Below are positions 1 to 11,139 of a stretch of 64,000 nucleotides of DNA, piece by piece. The position numbers were made by a program, and so were the translations under genes. The notes under the pieces were generated by a model. It did no database searches. It was not told the origin of the DNA and saw nothing but the letters and a program-made list of their open reading frames with translations. Every line of letters begins with the position of its first letter. The stretch's first letter is position 1. Where the stretch lies: the NCBI GenBank assembly GCA_944990035.1, contig CALYLX010000034.1, forward strand, positions 682,001-746,000, given 5' to 3'. Source of the DNA: Clitopilus passeckerianus (taxonomy: Eukaryota > Basidiomycota > Agaricomycetes > Agaricales > Entolomataceae).

Positions 1-1877
1 AGCTGCCTCTGCCAACCTAAAGGCGTGTGTAAAGGAAGAGCTGGATGGCATATATGACGGGGTCACAAGTAAAGCTCTGGCTCTTGGATGCTGTTCCAAC
101 TCGAGAATGGTTGTGGGTGGTGCCGAATGCGGCATCAGATTAGAACGGCTATCACCGAAGCCGTCCTCTTTTGGCCGGCACTGGGCTCAAGCTCACCTTG
201 GTAAAGCTGTACCAAGGTGACCGTTGTGAGGCAATGGCAATGGTACCGTCAAAAACCTATGACGAAATGTCCACCGCTCTATACATTCCTTGAGAATGCT
301 TGACCAGCCTATATAACGGATCATTGCAGTTGAACCAACTGAGCTGCCTCAGGCTCGGCCGGGGCACATATTCGCCGTTCTACTGGGCGTGTACGAACAG
401 TCATACTCTGAGCGCAAATATTACGACAGTCCTACCATATCTGAGCTTAATGATAATTCGCACACGTCTAATCAAGGCTGGCACAACCAACTACTGTTCT
501 TCTGGGCTTGGTGGTCAGGAAACAATGGATCCAGATGGTTATCCATAGTGATAGCAATATTATAATGGCCGTCTGTTGATTCCCTAATTATGCGCATTAG
601 TTAGCAGCACCGTATTCAACATGGCCTATCGTTCTCTTTTCGGTGTACTCGGTCTTCGATACAGCAGCTTGCTTGGCCTAGACTCTCCTTGTTCTCCGTT
701 GCCTGCTCAGTATTTGATCTGTTACGAGAAACACGTGCTGCGATAAACCCCGGTCTACTATCGTTGGTGCATTGTAGTATTCTGCAGACTCCTGTCTAAT
801 TGGGCGACCCGTAAATCTGGAACGGATCAACCTATCGGCGGAACCACTCCCTTGGGAAGAGTTGCACTATCGCTGACAGCGAGGGCCACCAATCCAGTAG
901 CTACGAAGCCGATTCCAAGCTGATGGCAGCTAGTGTATGGTAGTGAGCGAGGCATTGATAGACGGGCTCGACTCGCTTCAGGATGGCGTGCCCAGATGGT
1001 TGACACTGCGCGGTTTTCTCTGTAGCCCAATATAATGAAGCATCAGAGATGGATTGCGCTAAATGAGCAAATGTCACGAAGATGAATTGGAAGGAGCTTG
1101 ATGTGAGAAAAATAAATCTCCCAATTCCATGTATTGAAGATCGAAAAAAAATAGTTGGCTGCCCCAGGCCAGCTCCGGGCGACTCTTGAGTCATACAAGC
1201 CACCATTCCAAGGTTTTTCAGAAGCCTCCTCGCTGTGGTGTGCTCGTTACCAGGTTGCCTTGAAAGCCAAGTGCAAATCTATCTGCAACTGTCTGCAGGT
1301 TGCGATCAAATTTGAAGAGGTGATCGAAACAAAATCCTCCCCCATTTGGACTGCCATCAACGTATCGATACTCGCAGCTTGCAGCCTCTGTTGTCCTGGA
1401 CTCCCATGGTATGGGCGAAAGAAAACGCCAGCGCTTGGCAATGTCTTTTCGCTATTCTTCCTGGTTGTTAGCAGGAGAACCTCGAGCTTGACACAAGAAA
1501 ACTGAGAGAACACGAACCAATTCTGGAAACATTCAAATACATATCACCATAGCAATGGCAATATGGCAGCTTCAGAGACGACCGGTTTGACCGATTGTCA
1601 ATCAATTTGCGATGACCCAGAGGAATGGGTGCTGGAAAGACGAAGGTTTAAATACCCCGCGTGCCATGTGTTAACAGCCCATTTCTCCCTTCTTTCCTTT
1701 TCCCTCCCCGTGCTTTGGTGAGTTGCCAGAACTTCTGCATAATTTCGCTGGTCTAACCTTTGTTTTAACAGTCGTTTGTACCTGGGCTTGCCCGGCTGGC
1801 TCTTCTTTCTTTTCATTTACCAACCTTCAACGTTCTTTCAAGCAGGCTCTTCTTACTCCGGCAGCACTTCCTTCAGA
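1..1877. other. Left-edge intergenic stretch
   Basis: I see no supportable gene here. Open frames in this stretch are short, overlap each other on both strands and show no recognisable motif. The last 250 bases, with an AT-rich TTTAAATA near 1648 and pyrimidine-rich tracts, are the probable promoter and 5' leader of the ferritin-like gene that starts at 1878. Confidence 0.5.
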
Positions 1878-3277
1878 ATGCGTTCTTCAGTTTTCTTCGC
1901 CCTTTCAGCCCCTCTTTTGGCCTTGGCCGCTCCCGCTCGTTTCTATGGTAAACGTGCCGCAGCTGATGTTCTGGTCTTCAGTGAGTCGCCATGGACTTCG
2001 CGACCTTCGGCGCATGCCTGACAACCTTTCCTCCTTTAGAATTTGCCGATGTACTGGAACAGCTTGAGTCAAACTTCTACCAGCAAGCTCTTGCCAAGTT
2101 CAAAGATGCCGATTTCCAGGCTGCTGGTTACACTTCTAGCCAGATCCCTATCGAGCAGTTCAAGAGTATCGCATCCGATGAGGCAACTCACTCGACCGTT
2201 CTCCAGTCTGCTCTCAAAGCAGCTGGTGAGGCCCCAATTACTGGTTGCCAGTTCAACTTCGACTCCGTGCTGAAGGATGTCACCACTATGGCTGCTGTCG
2301 CCCGTGTCGTTGAGAATGTCGGTGTTGGTGCCTACCTTGGTGGTGCTACCCTCCTGACCGACCCCGTCCTCTTGGCTGCGGCTGGCTCCATCCTCACCGT
2401 CGAGGCTCGCCACCAGACCATCCTCAACATGCTTTCCAGCACTGGTACTGCCATCCCGGCTGCCTTCGATATGGCTTTAACCCCGAGCGAAGTCCTTGCA
2501 TTGGCTGGACCTTTCATCAGCGGATGTGACACCGGAATTCCTTCCAATACACCCTTGACCATCACCAACACTGGCACCGTCGCTCCTGGTACCCTCCTCA
2601 CTTTTGAGGCTGCCTCTATGAACGGTACCATCCCCAACGACGTAAGTAGAGCAACTCTAGCTGATTCCGTATCGAAATTGACTTTTTCACAGAAACTATT
2701 CTGTCAAATGATGGTCGGCGGCCAGCCCACGTCGATCGCTCTTCCTCTCAGCCAGTGTGTTGTTCCCGAAGGTATCAACGGTCCCGTCGCCGTCTTCGTC
2801 ACCTCTGATGGCCAGCCCCTCCTTAACGACGTCAAGGACCGTGCCACCAGCCAACTCGTTGCCGGACCTGCCCTTGCGTTCATCGACACTCAGCCCCAGA
2901 TGCTCGGACAACTCCTCCGCGCTGGTGGTGCCGTTAACGGTGGTGTGAACAATGGTTCCTCGAACCCTTCTTCCACCTCTACTGCCACCATCTCACCCGC
3001 TGAGGCATCCGCTATCGTCTCAAGTGCAAGCGGCGCTAGCGCACCTGCACCCACCGGCGCTAACGGTGCCTCTACTCCCCCCTCTGGATCTGGCACTGGT
3101 GTCCATGTCAACTCCTCCGACGGATCTTCTAGCGCTGCTGCCCCTGCCCCATCAGGCGCCGCCACTCCCGCGAACGGTGCTTCGTCTTCCCAACCGTCGA
3201 ACGGTGGCAAGCCGAACCTGTTCACTGGCAAGTCCTCTGACGGCCACATCACCGTCAACGGATGGAAGAGTTCGTAA
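1878..3277 (+). CDS. Secreted ferritin-like (Rds1-type) protein
   Basis: Three exons give 429 aa: 1878-1980, 2040-2641 and 2693-3277. The introns are GTGAGT..TTTAG (59 nt) and GTAAGT..CACAG (51 nt). The second is a multiple of three with no stop, so it could be read through by mistake. The N-terminus is a clear signal peptide (MRSSVFFALSAPLLALAAPA) followed by a possible KR processing site. The next ~250 residues begin FADVLEQLESNFYQQAL and contain paired ExxF/ExxH helices (EQFKSIASDEATHS; TVEARHQTI). This pattern belongs to the ferritin-like domain found in fungal Rds1/stress-response proteins (Ferritin_2 type). The C-terminal ~100 residues are a low-complexity Ser/Ala/Gly/Pro tail, typical of wall-associated secreted proteins. 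Metal binding is inferred from the family. Codon use is strongly biased to C-ending codons, suggesting high expression. Confidence 0.88.
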
Positions 3278-4854
3278 AAGGTTGATCCCAGAGATCGGAG
3301 GCATAGATGCTCGGACTGTTTCTCGTCGTTGATGACCATACCCCTTTATTATTACGCTTATCTGCGCCACGGACAATTGATTTGGGCTGTTAATAAAACT
3401 GCTGAACCTTGCATCAGGCAGTGAATCGATACCTGCATTTTCACTTATTCGTTTCGTTCATGTTCCTTTCGACATATTTTGCACATCAATCCTGGGGAGG
3501 GATGCTGATTTTTTCGATTGTATGTAATACTAGATTGACTGTCTAGAATACTGAATCAGTACGCTTTGGGAGACGCAAATGACTGTAGGCAATAACTTCA
3601 AAGCTAGCAGAAGAACGCCGATGAAGACCAATCTCACGTTTGAATTGCACATATCTGACACTCGAACCCCGGAAAGAATTTCACCAAGTGTTGGGCGGAG
3701 CCCGATGTCGGCATATATAGCTGCGGAGAAAAGAGAGATTCCAAGTCGGCTGACTTCATTATGGTAGTCGCCATTTCTAGCGCCGCAGTAGCACGTATGG
3801 TCATTATACTGTAGCTGTTTTCGATTGAGATGGCGCGTCATCAAAAACCAAAATAAACGCACCGGGACGTCGAAAATCTTCGAGACCCGTTATCTCGCTC
3901 AAATCTCAACGGATTGGGCTAAATGTTGGTGGGTTGGAAAGCTGTAATATGGGGCTGTTGCGCCCATAGGTAGCAGACTTGAAATCTGAGGTGGAGAACA
4001 TCGTGTGCCGGGTACCCTTCTAAGCACATATGTGTCATTGGGGGGTCATTGCGGGGCTAGAAAGCCTTGAGATTGTATTTCTGAAGGGGCTTGGGTATAT
4101 AAATAATGTAACCAGACCTCCCAATGACCCCGACCACTTCGTAGCACTTCCACGCCGACTGGGAGAGGGGATTTGTTCTATAACGAGACCGTCTTCACTA
4201 GGTCGACCTCAAAACAAGCACAGCACGCAGTATAGACTGGTTCCTTCTCTTCTTTCGAAAACGGTATTCTTCGTGCGCAAATTGAATCTCGTAATTCGTC
4301 GATACTTTGCATATGCAGCGATTGGCTAGGCGATCGCAAACCTTTTCCAGCCTTGTCAAACAACGAAACACCGACAGCTTCCAGGGGGCCAAACGAGATT
4401 ACAATAACCTTTGTGCTTGAGTGACGGGGCCCTGGTTGGGCTACAGAGTACAAGAGTGGGCGCTTTTTGAGTTTACAACGAATTGTACTTGATGGTGATC
4501 ACAGTCCGATCCGGAAAGACGTAGGGACTTGTGGTACACAGGCCGTGGGGCTTTAAAACGTAGACGTATGGTAGCTATATTTGACATCGTATCCAGCCTC
4601 GACAGATCCCAGTTGTCTACTTGACGATCACGAACCTACAGGTGCGTTCAATTTCAATCGTTGCAATAGGCCGTACTGATTGACTGACAGCAACAACGGA
4701 TCGATTGTTGACAGAATGTATCTTTTAAAAAGAGCGAAGACTCTATTGGCGCAGGACTCGAAGGACAGCTCTCTTGCCCTAGCAATTATCCATCTATTTA
4801 AAACCCACACACAAACCCTGGAGAAACGGCCGAGAGATCGCCGGGCGTCAAGAT
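3278..4854. other. Intergenic stretch, no gene recognised
   Basis: It lies between the ferritin-like gene and the kinase relic. Short frames on both strands show no domain, and no RNA gene or repeat was recognised. The first few hundred bases must hold the 3' UTR of the ferritin-like gene. Confidence 0.4.
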
Positions 4855-5157
4855 ATGTCCAACCCTTTAGAAAGACGGTGCAGGGCACTATTTCATGCGG
4901 CTGTCAGTGGGGATTCACTCCTCAATTACCAACCATTCAGGGTGTATCCTTCCGGTCAGACCCTGCGCACTATCCTGAACCACGTCGACATCGCAGAAAC
5001 TGAAGCCAAGCCTATCGTACGACAAATCTGCGTAGATCTTTAACGTTTGCATGCTGCTGGATTCGTCTATCGAGACCTAAGGGCAGACAATGTCTTGGCG
5101 AGTCTGGGAGGAGGTATGAAGATTGCAAACTTGGATACAGTCAACGGTAATTCGTGA
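4855..5157 (+). pseudogene. Protein-kinase domain relic with in-frame stop
   Basis: The frame starting at 4855 runs 62 codons to TAA at 5041-5043 and then continues in the same frame to TGA at 5155. Read across the stop, it matches the middle of a protein kinase domain. A hinge/helix-D-like segment (YPSGQTLRTIL) comes first, then a helix-E region ending at the stop. Next is a catalytic loop, AGFVYRDLRADNVL, equivalent to HRDLKxxN (Asp and Asn kept, His replaced by Tyr), and a DFG-equivalent segment (MKIANLD). Both the N-lobe with the ATP-binding lysine and the C-lobe are missing. The in-frame stop and truncation at both ends point to a relic. An intron removing the stop would also remove the catalytic loop, so I reject that reading. 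Confidence 0.6.
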
Positions 5158-5665
5158 TCTTTACGGATATTGAATACGTTGAACTGAACGCTTACAAATT
5201 CTTGCTATAACCTGCGTGGAGGGTTCATAATCTTGAAAAAATAGAAAAAGGAAGAATTCCAGTCCATACTATATCTCAATACGAATTCGCTCTACAAGTT
5301 GGCTAATATCGAAATTCAGTCCGTATCTTATGACCTCCATGCTTGTACTATCCCATCACCGATTCGTACGGTACTCCTGGTTTGGCCAGTCTACTGGTGT
5401 TTGGAAATGACAGCAAGGAGGTCCATAATCATATCTGCCTACCTGGCCCTCAACACGCTGAGGCCAAGTCAGAAATTTCAAGGACTCGGAGGCAGGTGTG
5501 GAACAAAGGCAGATCTGAAACTCCACGCAACAAGGGCAAGCATGGTCAACTGAAATCATATTCCTGGGAGTTCAAAAAATCCAGTTTTTAGTAGGTAGGA
5601 AAACTTCATAGGTCGTCATCCCCGTCCTCGTCATTATCCTTCATCACATCGACCTCTTTCGCCCT
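5158..5665. other. Intergenic stretch
   Basis: It separates the kinase relic from the 3' end of the MYND gene on the opposite strand. No coding sequence or repeat was recognised. Confidence 0.4.
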
Positions 5666-7085
5666 CTAGCATTGACACCCTGCAGCCCACTCCTCGTAAG
5701 GGATGACACCCCTTTTATACCTCCGATTCCACTTCACAAGAAACTCTTTGAAGGTCCTCTTGTCTCCTGAAGCCTTCATACGACGGTATATTTTCATGTC
5801 GGGGTATTCGTCGAGATTGTGGAAGTCGATCTTGGGGTCCTTTGGCCATTTCGACCAGTTTTCCCGATACAGGAGGCTGTCCAATAGTTTGATGTCTTGG
5901 ACAACATACTGTATGATGAGGTTTGCTTCCCGATCCGCCAGCGGCATGCCACAGACCACGGATGTCCAGTCTTGAATGGCTTTTGCATCTTCAGCGCGCA
6001 GGCCTTGTTCGGAATGGCGGATGGCCTCTGCTAAGGCTGGGTTACGAAGAGCTGTGAAGCGTTGGCGAGTTCGTATCGGATGGGGCAATTCTTCATGTCC
6101 TTCCCCCTGAAAAATCCGGCAACGGGACAGGTTTCACTGAAGAGGGTGTCACCTTCTTCGGCATAGAAGTCGTTATACACCAGAAAGCCAAGGTAGTAGG
6201 GGAATAGCGAGCAGTCCAAAGTATACTCCTCCCCGCGAAGCGTTTGGAAAACCCCAATAATGCTTCTGGGGAAGTTGAAACTTCGTGAGGTTCCCGTTAG
6301 GCATTCGGTAGACCATCTCTGACCCTTCGGGAAGGAAAACGGTACCCGTTGCAACGCCGAAATCCGCAATGGGAGAGCCTCGGTAATGGAACCTGATGCG
6401 CTTCCTGGGCTTACCGTCAAGAGTGTGTGATGCTTTAGCAATGGTGGTTGTGTAAATTCTGGCCAGAACGGCAATGACGACGGCTGCAAGATTCATATCG
6501 GATGATTTGCCCCGGAAGATTCGTCGGAACAGTTTTAGCCTGGTTGCATCTGAGGGTGCCGTAGGCCACCAAGCATGAGTGCCTATGTCCCTCTTGTTGG
6601 CGAGCTCCTTGCCTAGGACAACCACCTTAGCAGAGGAACCGTCGGGGAAGCGAAATGGGGGGTCGGTGTCCGGGTCATTCAGGATTGTGTGTACAAGACC
6701 AGGATGCTCGCCTGTAAGAACATCGGGTGTATTGTTCTTTAGGTCGGCCAGAAACGCGAGGAAGGGGTAAAAGCTGTTAAGATCCAGCCTGACATTTTGG
6801 CCTGGCGGAACAAGAGTCAGCTACGACACAGGATGAGCCGAATACAGTTCACGCACCAGCACCTCCGCAAATGATCTTATGGCGCTTCCAATCCTCCCTT
6901 TGACAGACTGACGAGCAATATATCTCCTAAAGCAGGCCGTTAACAAGAGAGCTCATGGAAGATGGAGAAGCCACCTCTCCACAGGCAGAGCAGAGCATCA
7001 AGTTCGTTGTCTGCTCGCAGACGGAGCACTTGTCGAGTTTCTCCAAACGCGGGTATACATATCGGTAGCAGGGAATTTCAGGCAT
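5666..7085 (-). pseudogene. MYND zinc-finger protein, frame-shifted
   Basis: Transcription is right to left. Exon 1 (7085-6975) and exon 2 (6926-6857) encode a complete MYND finger: C20, C23, C32, C35, C41, C45, H53, C57 (spacing C2C8C2C5C3C7H3C). Introns are 48 nt (6974-6927) and about 55 nt (6856-6802). Exon 3 begins at 6801 and carries the body typical of a large Agaricomycete MYND family: LDLNSFYPFLAFLADL, a VVVLGKEL..WWP block, and SPIADFGVATG. The frame then breaks twice. Near 6250 it must shift to continue as VFQTLRGEEYTLDC, and near 6090 it must shift again into RFTALRNPALAEAI, ending at 5666. Neither break can be bridged convincingly by a GT..AG intron. An intron at the second break (GTGTAT..TTTCAG) is possible but would remove conserved sequence. 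The gene is either a recent pseudogene or carries assembly indels. Confidence 0.75.
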
Positions 7086-7539
7086 TGGGAAGTTGAGTTA
7101 TGGGGACTCAGTAACGATAGTCCGATAGCCTCATGGATGCTTTGGCGTGGGGAAGTCTGACCACCAGTTCCGTTGACCCTTGCATTGGGTCAGGTTACCA
7201 CCTCAGAACTCAGAGCGGAAGCGAAACGACCAAAAATGACGCCACTGACACACAAAGGGGTCCAATCCTTTCCTAACGCCCGTGAGTTTAATCGATGAGG
7301 ATCAATCGACCCCAAGAGCACTCGATACGAACGTTAAACATTCATGAAAAGCCGGGAAAGTTGGCATCCGTACTAGAAGCACTGGTAGCCTGTGTCCAAA
7401 CGGCATCGACAGCCCTGCAGTACTGCATTTACTTTGGAGCCATTAGCCAAACAGTACTACAATATTCTCGGTCCGAGACTCCGGTCAGCTTCCCTTCCGG
7501 TTTCCGACACACTCTACACTTTACACAAGTGACTCTTCC
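7086..7539. promoter_or_regulatory. Divergent spacer MYND / mt-AsnRS
   Basis: This 454-bp spacer lies between the start codons of two divergently transcribed genes, so it must hold both promoters. No TATA box or other defined site stands out. Confidence 0.4.
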
Positions 7540-9310
7540 ATGTTCTTCCGACGGTTGGCTTCAACGCTGGGGAATGCCTCGCCTCGAACCTTCCGGACAT
7601 CTCCGACCATAAAAAGGCTTCTAGAATGCTCGACTGTCGATGAAAAGGTGACCGTGTCCGGGTGGATAAAGAGCATACGGAAACAGAAGAACGTGACCTT
7701 CGCGGTCATTTCAGATGGGAGCTCTACCAAAGGCTTGCAGGCGGTATTTGTCGGAGGCGGGGAACATTTGCGAGAGTATGTCTTGTTACTCGTGGTCTGA
7801 GCTGAGAAATGGTGGGCTAACGCGAGAATGTATTGTAGCCTCACGAACGGAGCAGCTGTCAAGCTGACGGGGAGCTTGGTCAAATCCCCAGGAGCTGGGC
7901 AGGACAAAGAGCTACTTGTTCAAATTGCAAAAGAAGATGCCGCCAAGACTGAGCAGCATGGTTCTGTGCAGCTTTTGGGTGCTTGCGATCCTGAGGTGAG
8001 TCAAGTCTACTCCTCTGCTAGGCTTCGTCAACCACATGTTGATACATGAAGCACAATGATTTGAATCATTTCGAGCTGATTCCTTTTCATTTTTTCTTTG
8101 ACGTTACCAGACCTACCCAATACAGAAACAGGCCCTTTCAACGGAGTACTTGCGCGACAATGCACATCTACGAGCAAGAACAGATCATATAGCATCCATG
8201 ATTCGCCTACGGCACCAGTTGAAACGGAGTATTGACGACTTCTTCGACGCAGGTTTCTCATCTACCCCTTAAATTTTCAAGTGCTAATAGCCCATTTTCC
8301 AGAACCAAGGCTTCAATTATACTCATACCCCAATTCTAACGGGTAGTGACGCCGAAGGCGCCGGTGAAGCCTTCAAAATTTCCGAAATTGCCTCCTTCCA
8401 CCCCGCCGCCCCATCCTCACACCCACACGGCACATCCCCAGTCTCCGAGAAAGTCGCTTCAGAATTCTTCGGGCGCTCCGCTTACATGACGGTCTCTCAC
8501 CAACTCCACCTCGAATCCATAGCTACTGCCCTCTCCAGGGTGTACACCCTCTCGCCGTGCTTTAGAGCAGAACCAAGTCTGACAGGACGGCATTTAGCGG
8601 AATTCTGGATGCTTGAGGCCGAGTGGGCATTTGGGAATCATGAGAGGACGGATGTAGGGAGTGTGGAACAAGTATGTGAGCTCGTGGAGGGGTGTCTGAG
8701 GAATGTTGTGGGAAAGGCAATTGAGGAGGGGAAGGAGATGGACACGCTTTGGAAGGGTGCTGCTGATGAGAACAGGAGACGAGCTTTGGAGGACTCGATT
8801 GCATCGAAGGATGCATGGGCCAGGATGACATATATGGAGGCTATCAAGGAGCTTGAAGCGCATCACGCTTCGACTCCCGGCACTTTTCAGTACGAACCAA
8901 AATGGGGACGCACCCTTCAGAGCGAACACGAGAAATGGCTCGCTGAGTCGCTTGTGAAAGCACCCGTCTTCATAACGGACTACCCTAAAGCACTCAAACC
9001 ATTCTACATGCGGAACAACCCCAGCACCTCAGCAGAACGCGAAACCGTCGCCTGTGTCGATCTCATCGTTCCGCATGTTGGGGAACTTGTGGGCGGAAGC
9101 GTCCGTGAGGAGCGTCTGGATCTGGTAGAAAAGGCTCTAGGGGCAGATGCGGAGGCGTACCAGTGGTATCTGGACCTACGTCGATTTGGAGGTGCTCCAC
9201 ATGCTGGGTTTGGCATGGGCTTTGAGAGGCTTGTGGGCTGGGTTTCCGGTGTTGAAAATGTTAGAGAGTGCATTCCGTTCCCCAGATGGGCGGGGAGGAT
9301 GTTGTTATAG
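7540..9310 (+). CDS. SLM5: Asparaginyl-tRNA synthetase, mitochondrial
   Basis: Four exons give 511 aa: 7540-7775, 7839-7995, 8111-8252 and 8310-9310. It charges tRNA-Asn in mitochondria. The N-terminal ~30 residues (MFFRRLASTLGN..) are Arg/Ser-rich without acid, fitting an import presequence. Residues ~40-130 form the OB-fold anticodon-binding domain (KVTVSGWIKSIRKQKNVTFAVISDGS). The class II core follows: a GSDAEGAGEAF block, motif 2 at ~263-280 (FRAEPSLTGRHLAEFWMLEAE), and motif 3 near residue 478 (GFGMGFERLVGWV). The third intron needs the CAAG acceptor at 8309 rather than the nearby CCAG to keep the frame; I chose it because it gives a continuous FFDAGFNYTHTPIL. Length and motif order fit the fungal mitochondrial enzyme. 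Confidence 0.93.
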
Positions 9311-9716
9311 ATGTAGACTACTGTACCTTATCCTTATAGTATTTTTGCCTAATATCCCCACTCAACAACGACTTCGGTTTCTCCATCCATGTGGGCAGTG
9401 GACTTTGACAATTTGGATAAAGTCCTCGCGTCATCAAAAGTAACATGTCGAAGTGGCCGAACAATGTTTTTGATCTTGACGACCAGCATGAGCCTCCGGC
9501 TCTGTTCAGGCTCTGTTGCTGAGCCAGTGCACTAGGAGACCCTGGCCGTCGACTCCACCTTAGCTTGCGGCAAGCTCAAGCCGTTGCAAATGTGTAGGAT
9601 TCTACCACGCGGGCTCGGATGCCGTCGTAGTATATAATGCACCGTGTTTTGGATGTCTTCCCTCAGCTTCTTCACGACCCTTTACAGGCTTTCCTCTGAC
9701 GACCCAAATACACGCG
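9311..9716. promoter_or_regulatory. Promoter region of CFEM gene, TATA at 9631-9637
   Basis: This spacer lies between the synthetase stop and the CFEM start. TATATAA at 9631 is about 80 bp upstream of the ATG at 9717, a good distance for a fungal core promoter with a short leader. Confidence 0.5.
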
Positions 9717-10138
9717 ATGCCTTCCACCTCCAACCTCTGCAAATTCTCCGTTGTTTCAGTCCTTCTGAGCCTTGTTGCTGCACAGGACATCCCGAACATC
9801 CCAAATCTCCCAGCCTGCGCTCAAGGTTGTGCTGCAGATGCTCTGAAGGCTTCAGGGTGTGATGCGTATGTCTTGCATAGAACTTAAAACTCTGAACGGT
9901 AGAATTGACCTTCTTCGTAGATCTGACGCCGTCTGCCAGTGCAGCGACACATCTTCTGGAGGCTTGGGATTCGTTAACGGTATCGTCCGATGCTCGGCAT
10001 TTGCTGGATGCACCTATGACCCGAACGCGCCATCGACCTATGATGCTGTTCACGCTTACTGCGATAATGGTATGCCCCTTTCTGACGCGAATCGAGCCTT
10101 CTCGCCTGACTGGCTGACCAACAGCTCTTAATAACTGA
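9717..10138 (+). CDS. Small secreted CFEM-domain protein
   Basis: Three exons give 103 aa: 9717-9865, 9921-10069 and 10125-10138. The introns are GTATGT..CGTAG (55 nt) and GTATGC..ACAG (55 nt). The last exon encodes only the final residues. A signal peptide (KFSVVSVLLSLVAAQ) precedes a compact domain with eight cysteines in CFEM order: PACAQGC, SGC, DAVCQC, VRC, AGC, and a final AYC. CFEM proteins are fungal surface or secreted proteins; some bind haem through an Asp in the CxC region, here in the DAVCQCSD segment. No GPI-attachment tail is visible because the protein ends just after the domain, so a soluble secreted form is likely. No ORF scan would find this gene whole because of the introns. 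Confidence 0.85.
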
Positions 10139-10259
10139 AGCCGTTGTTCACCGTAGAGGACTTTCATAGCAATCCTCACTCATCCTTAACGCACAATGTA
10201 CTTGATGATGTACCTACCAGATTTCCATCCCGCAATGAATTTGCCTCAATGATGTGCCC

Positions 10260-10640
10260 TCGATAACGGCTGCGAGCCAGGTGCTATCTCTGAAGACGCC
10301 CTGTCAAAACTCAAGAAAAAAGATGACTCGAGTCTTGATCCTCTTGCCGACGAGCAGCACCACCTGGGAGACACCGAGGGGACCGTCCACGATGCTCGAA
10401 TCCAGGTTGCTGTCGAACTCGCCCTGAGCTGCTCTGGTAGTGCACTGCAAGACCCCGACCCTGCTCCCTTCACTTGTCCGTCCCCCTTGCGCGCAGCAAA
10501 GGATCTTGAGTTGGGGGACTTCCATCAGGGACAGGAGGAATTACGCTCGTCCACACACCCTGCGCAGGGTTGCCGCCAGAACACCGTACCCAGTTTAGGT
10601 TCAAGTCGAAGACCAATGTCAGCCTCGGGGGACCTTACGT
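10260..10640 (+). repeat. Dispersed repeat copy A
   Basis: This segment is the reverse complement of 25020-25350, with many substitutions. Copy A keeps one open + strand frame from about 10255 to 10738 (..SLDPLADEQHHLGDTEG..). Copy B has lost the frame by a stop. The shared part includes an ARIQVAVELALSCSG block and a segment around CAGGGTTGCCGCCAGAACAC. I do not recognise the protein. It is probably a fragment of an old repetitive element. Confidence 0.6.
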
Positions 10641-11139
10641 CTCTTTTCCGTTTCGCTCAGCTCGCAAACGGTGGGTTAATTCAAGACCTAGCCTGTTCGC
10701 TATATGTGGTGTGTATACGAATCCAACCCGGCCAATGAGAGTTGTTTGATCCTGCACCGTGACCACTAGTTGTTACTAAATGGCTGCCATATGAATCGTT
10801 GCTATCTACTAACGTCTACGTCCCCCGAGGTTTAACGGAAGCCTTTTATTTGCGCTATTTTCTTTGATACCTAGTTTACCTCCGTTCGAGATTGCAATCT
10901 CCCTGTTATGCAACCCACATATATTCATCATATTGAACGTAAACGGAGCGATAGCGATAATATATCCTTATATATTGCAAGGCCAGAGAAATGCGAGACA
11001 TAAGGATACTAACTACGTATTACGGAACTAAGTCATTTCACTTACCAACAGCTAGCGATAGAATCTTGAAGCGGTCAATGAAGCTTTTGGACGACTAGAG
11101 CATCGATAAGATTAGAGAACGCAGGGAGGACAAATCTGC
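10641..11139. other. AT-rich intergenic stretch
   Basis: AT-rich DNA with TATAT-type runs between 10900 and 11000 (several ATATATTC/TATATCC words). No gene was seen. It lies downstream of the gene on the opposite strand. Confidence 0.4.

Noticed and set aside
5041..5100. Intron to bypass the stop in the kinase relic
   Set aside because: The only GT..AG pair nearby would delete the catalytic YRDLRADN loop.
8289..8302. TAG/CAG acceptors before 8309 in the AsnRS gene
   Set aside because: They break the reading frame; the CAAG acceptor at 8309 restores FFDAGFNYTHTP.
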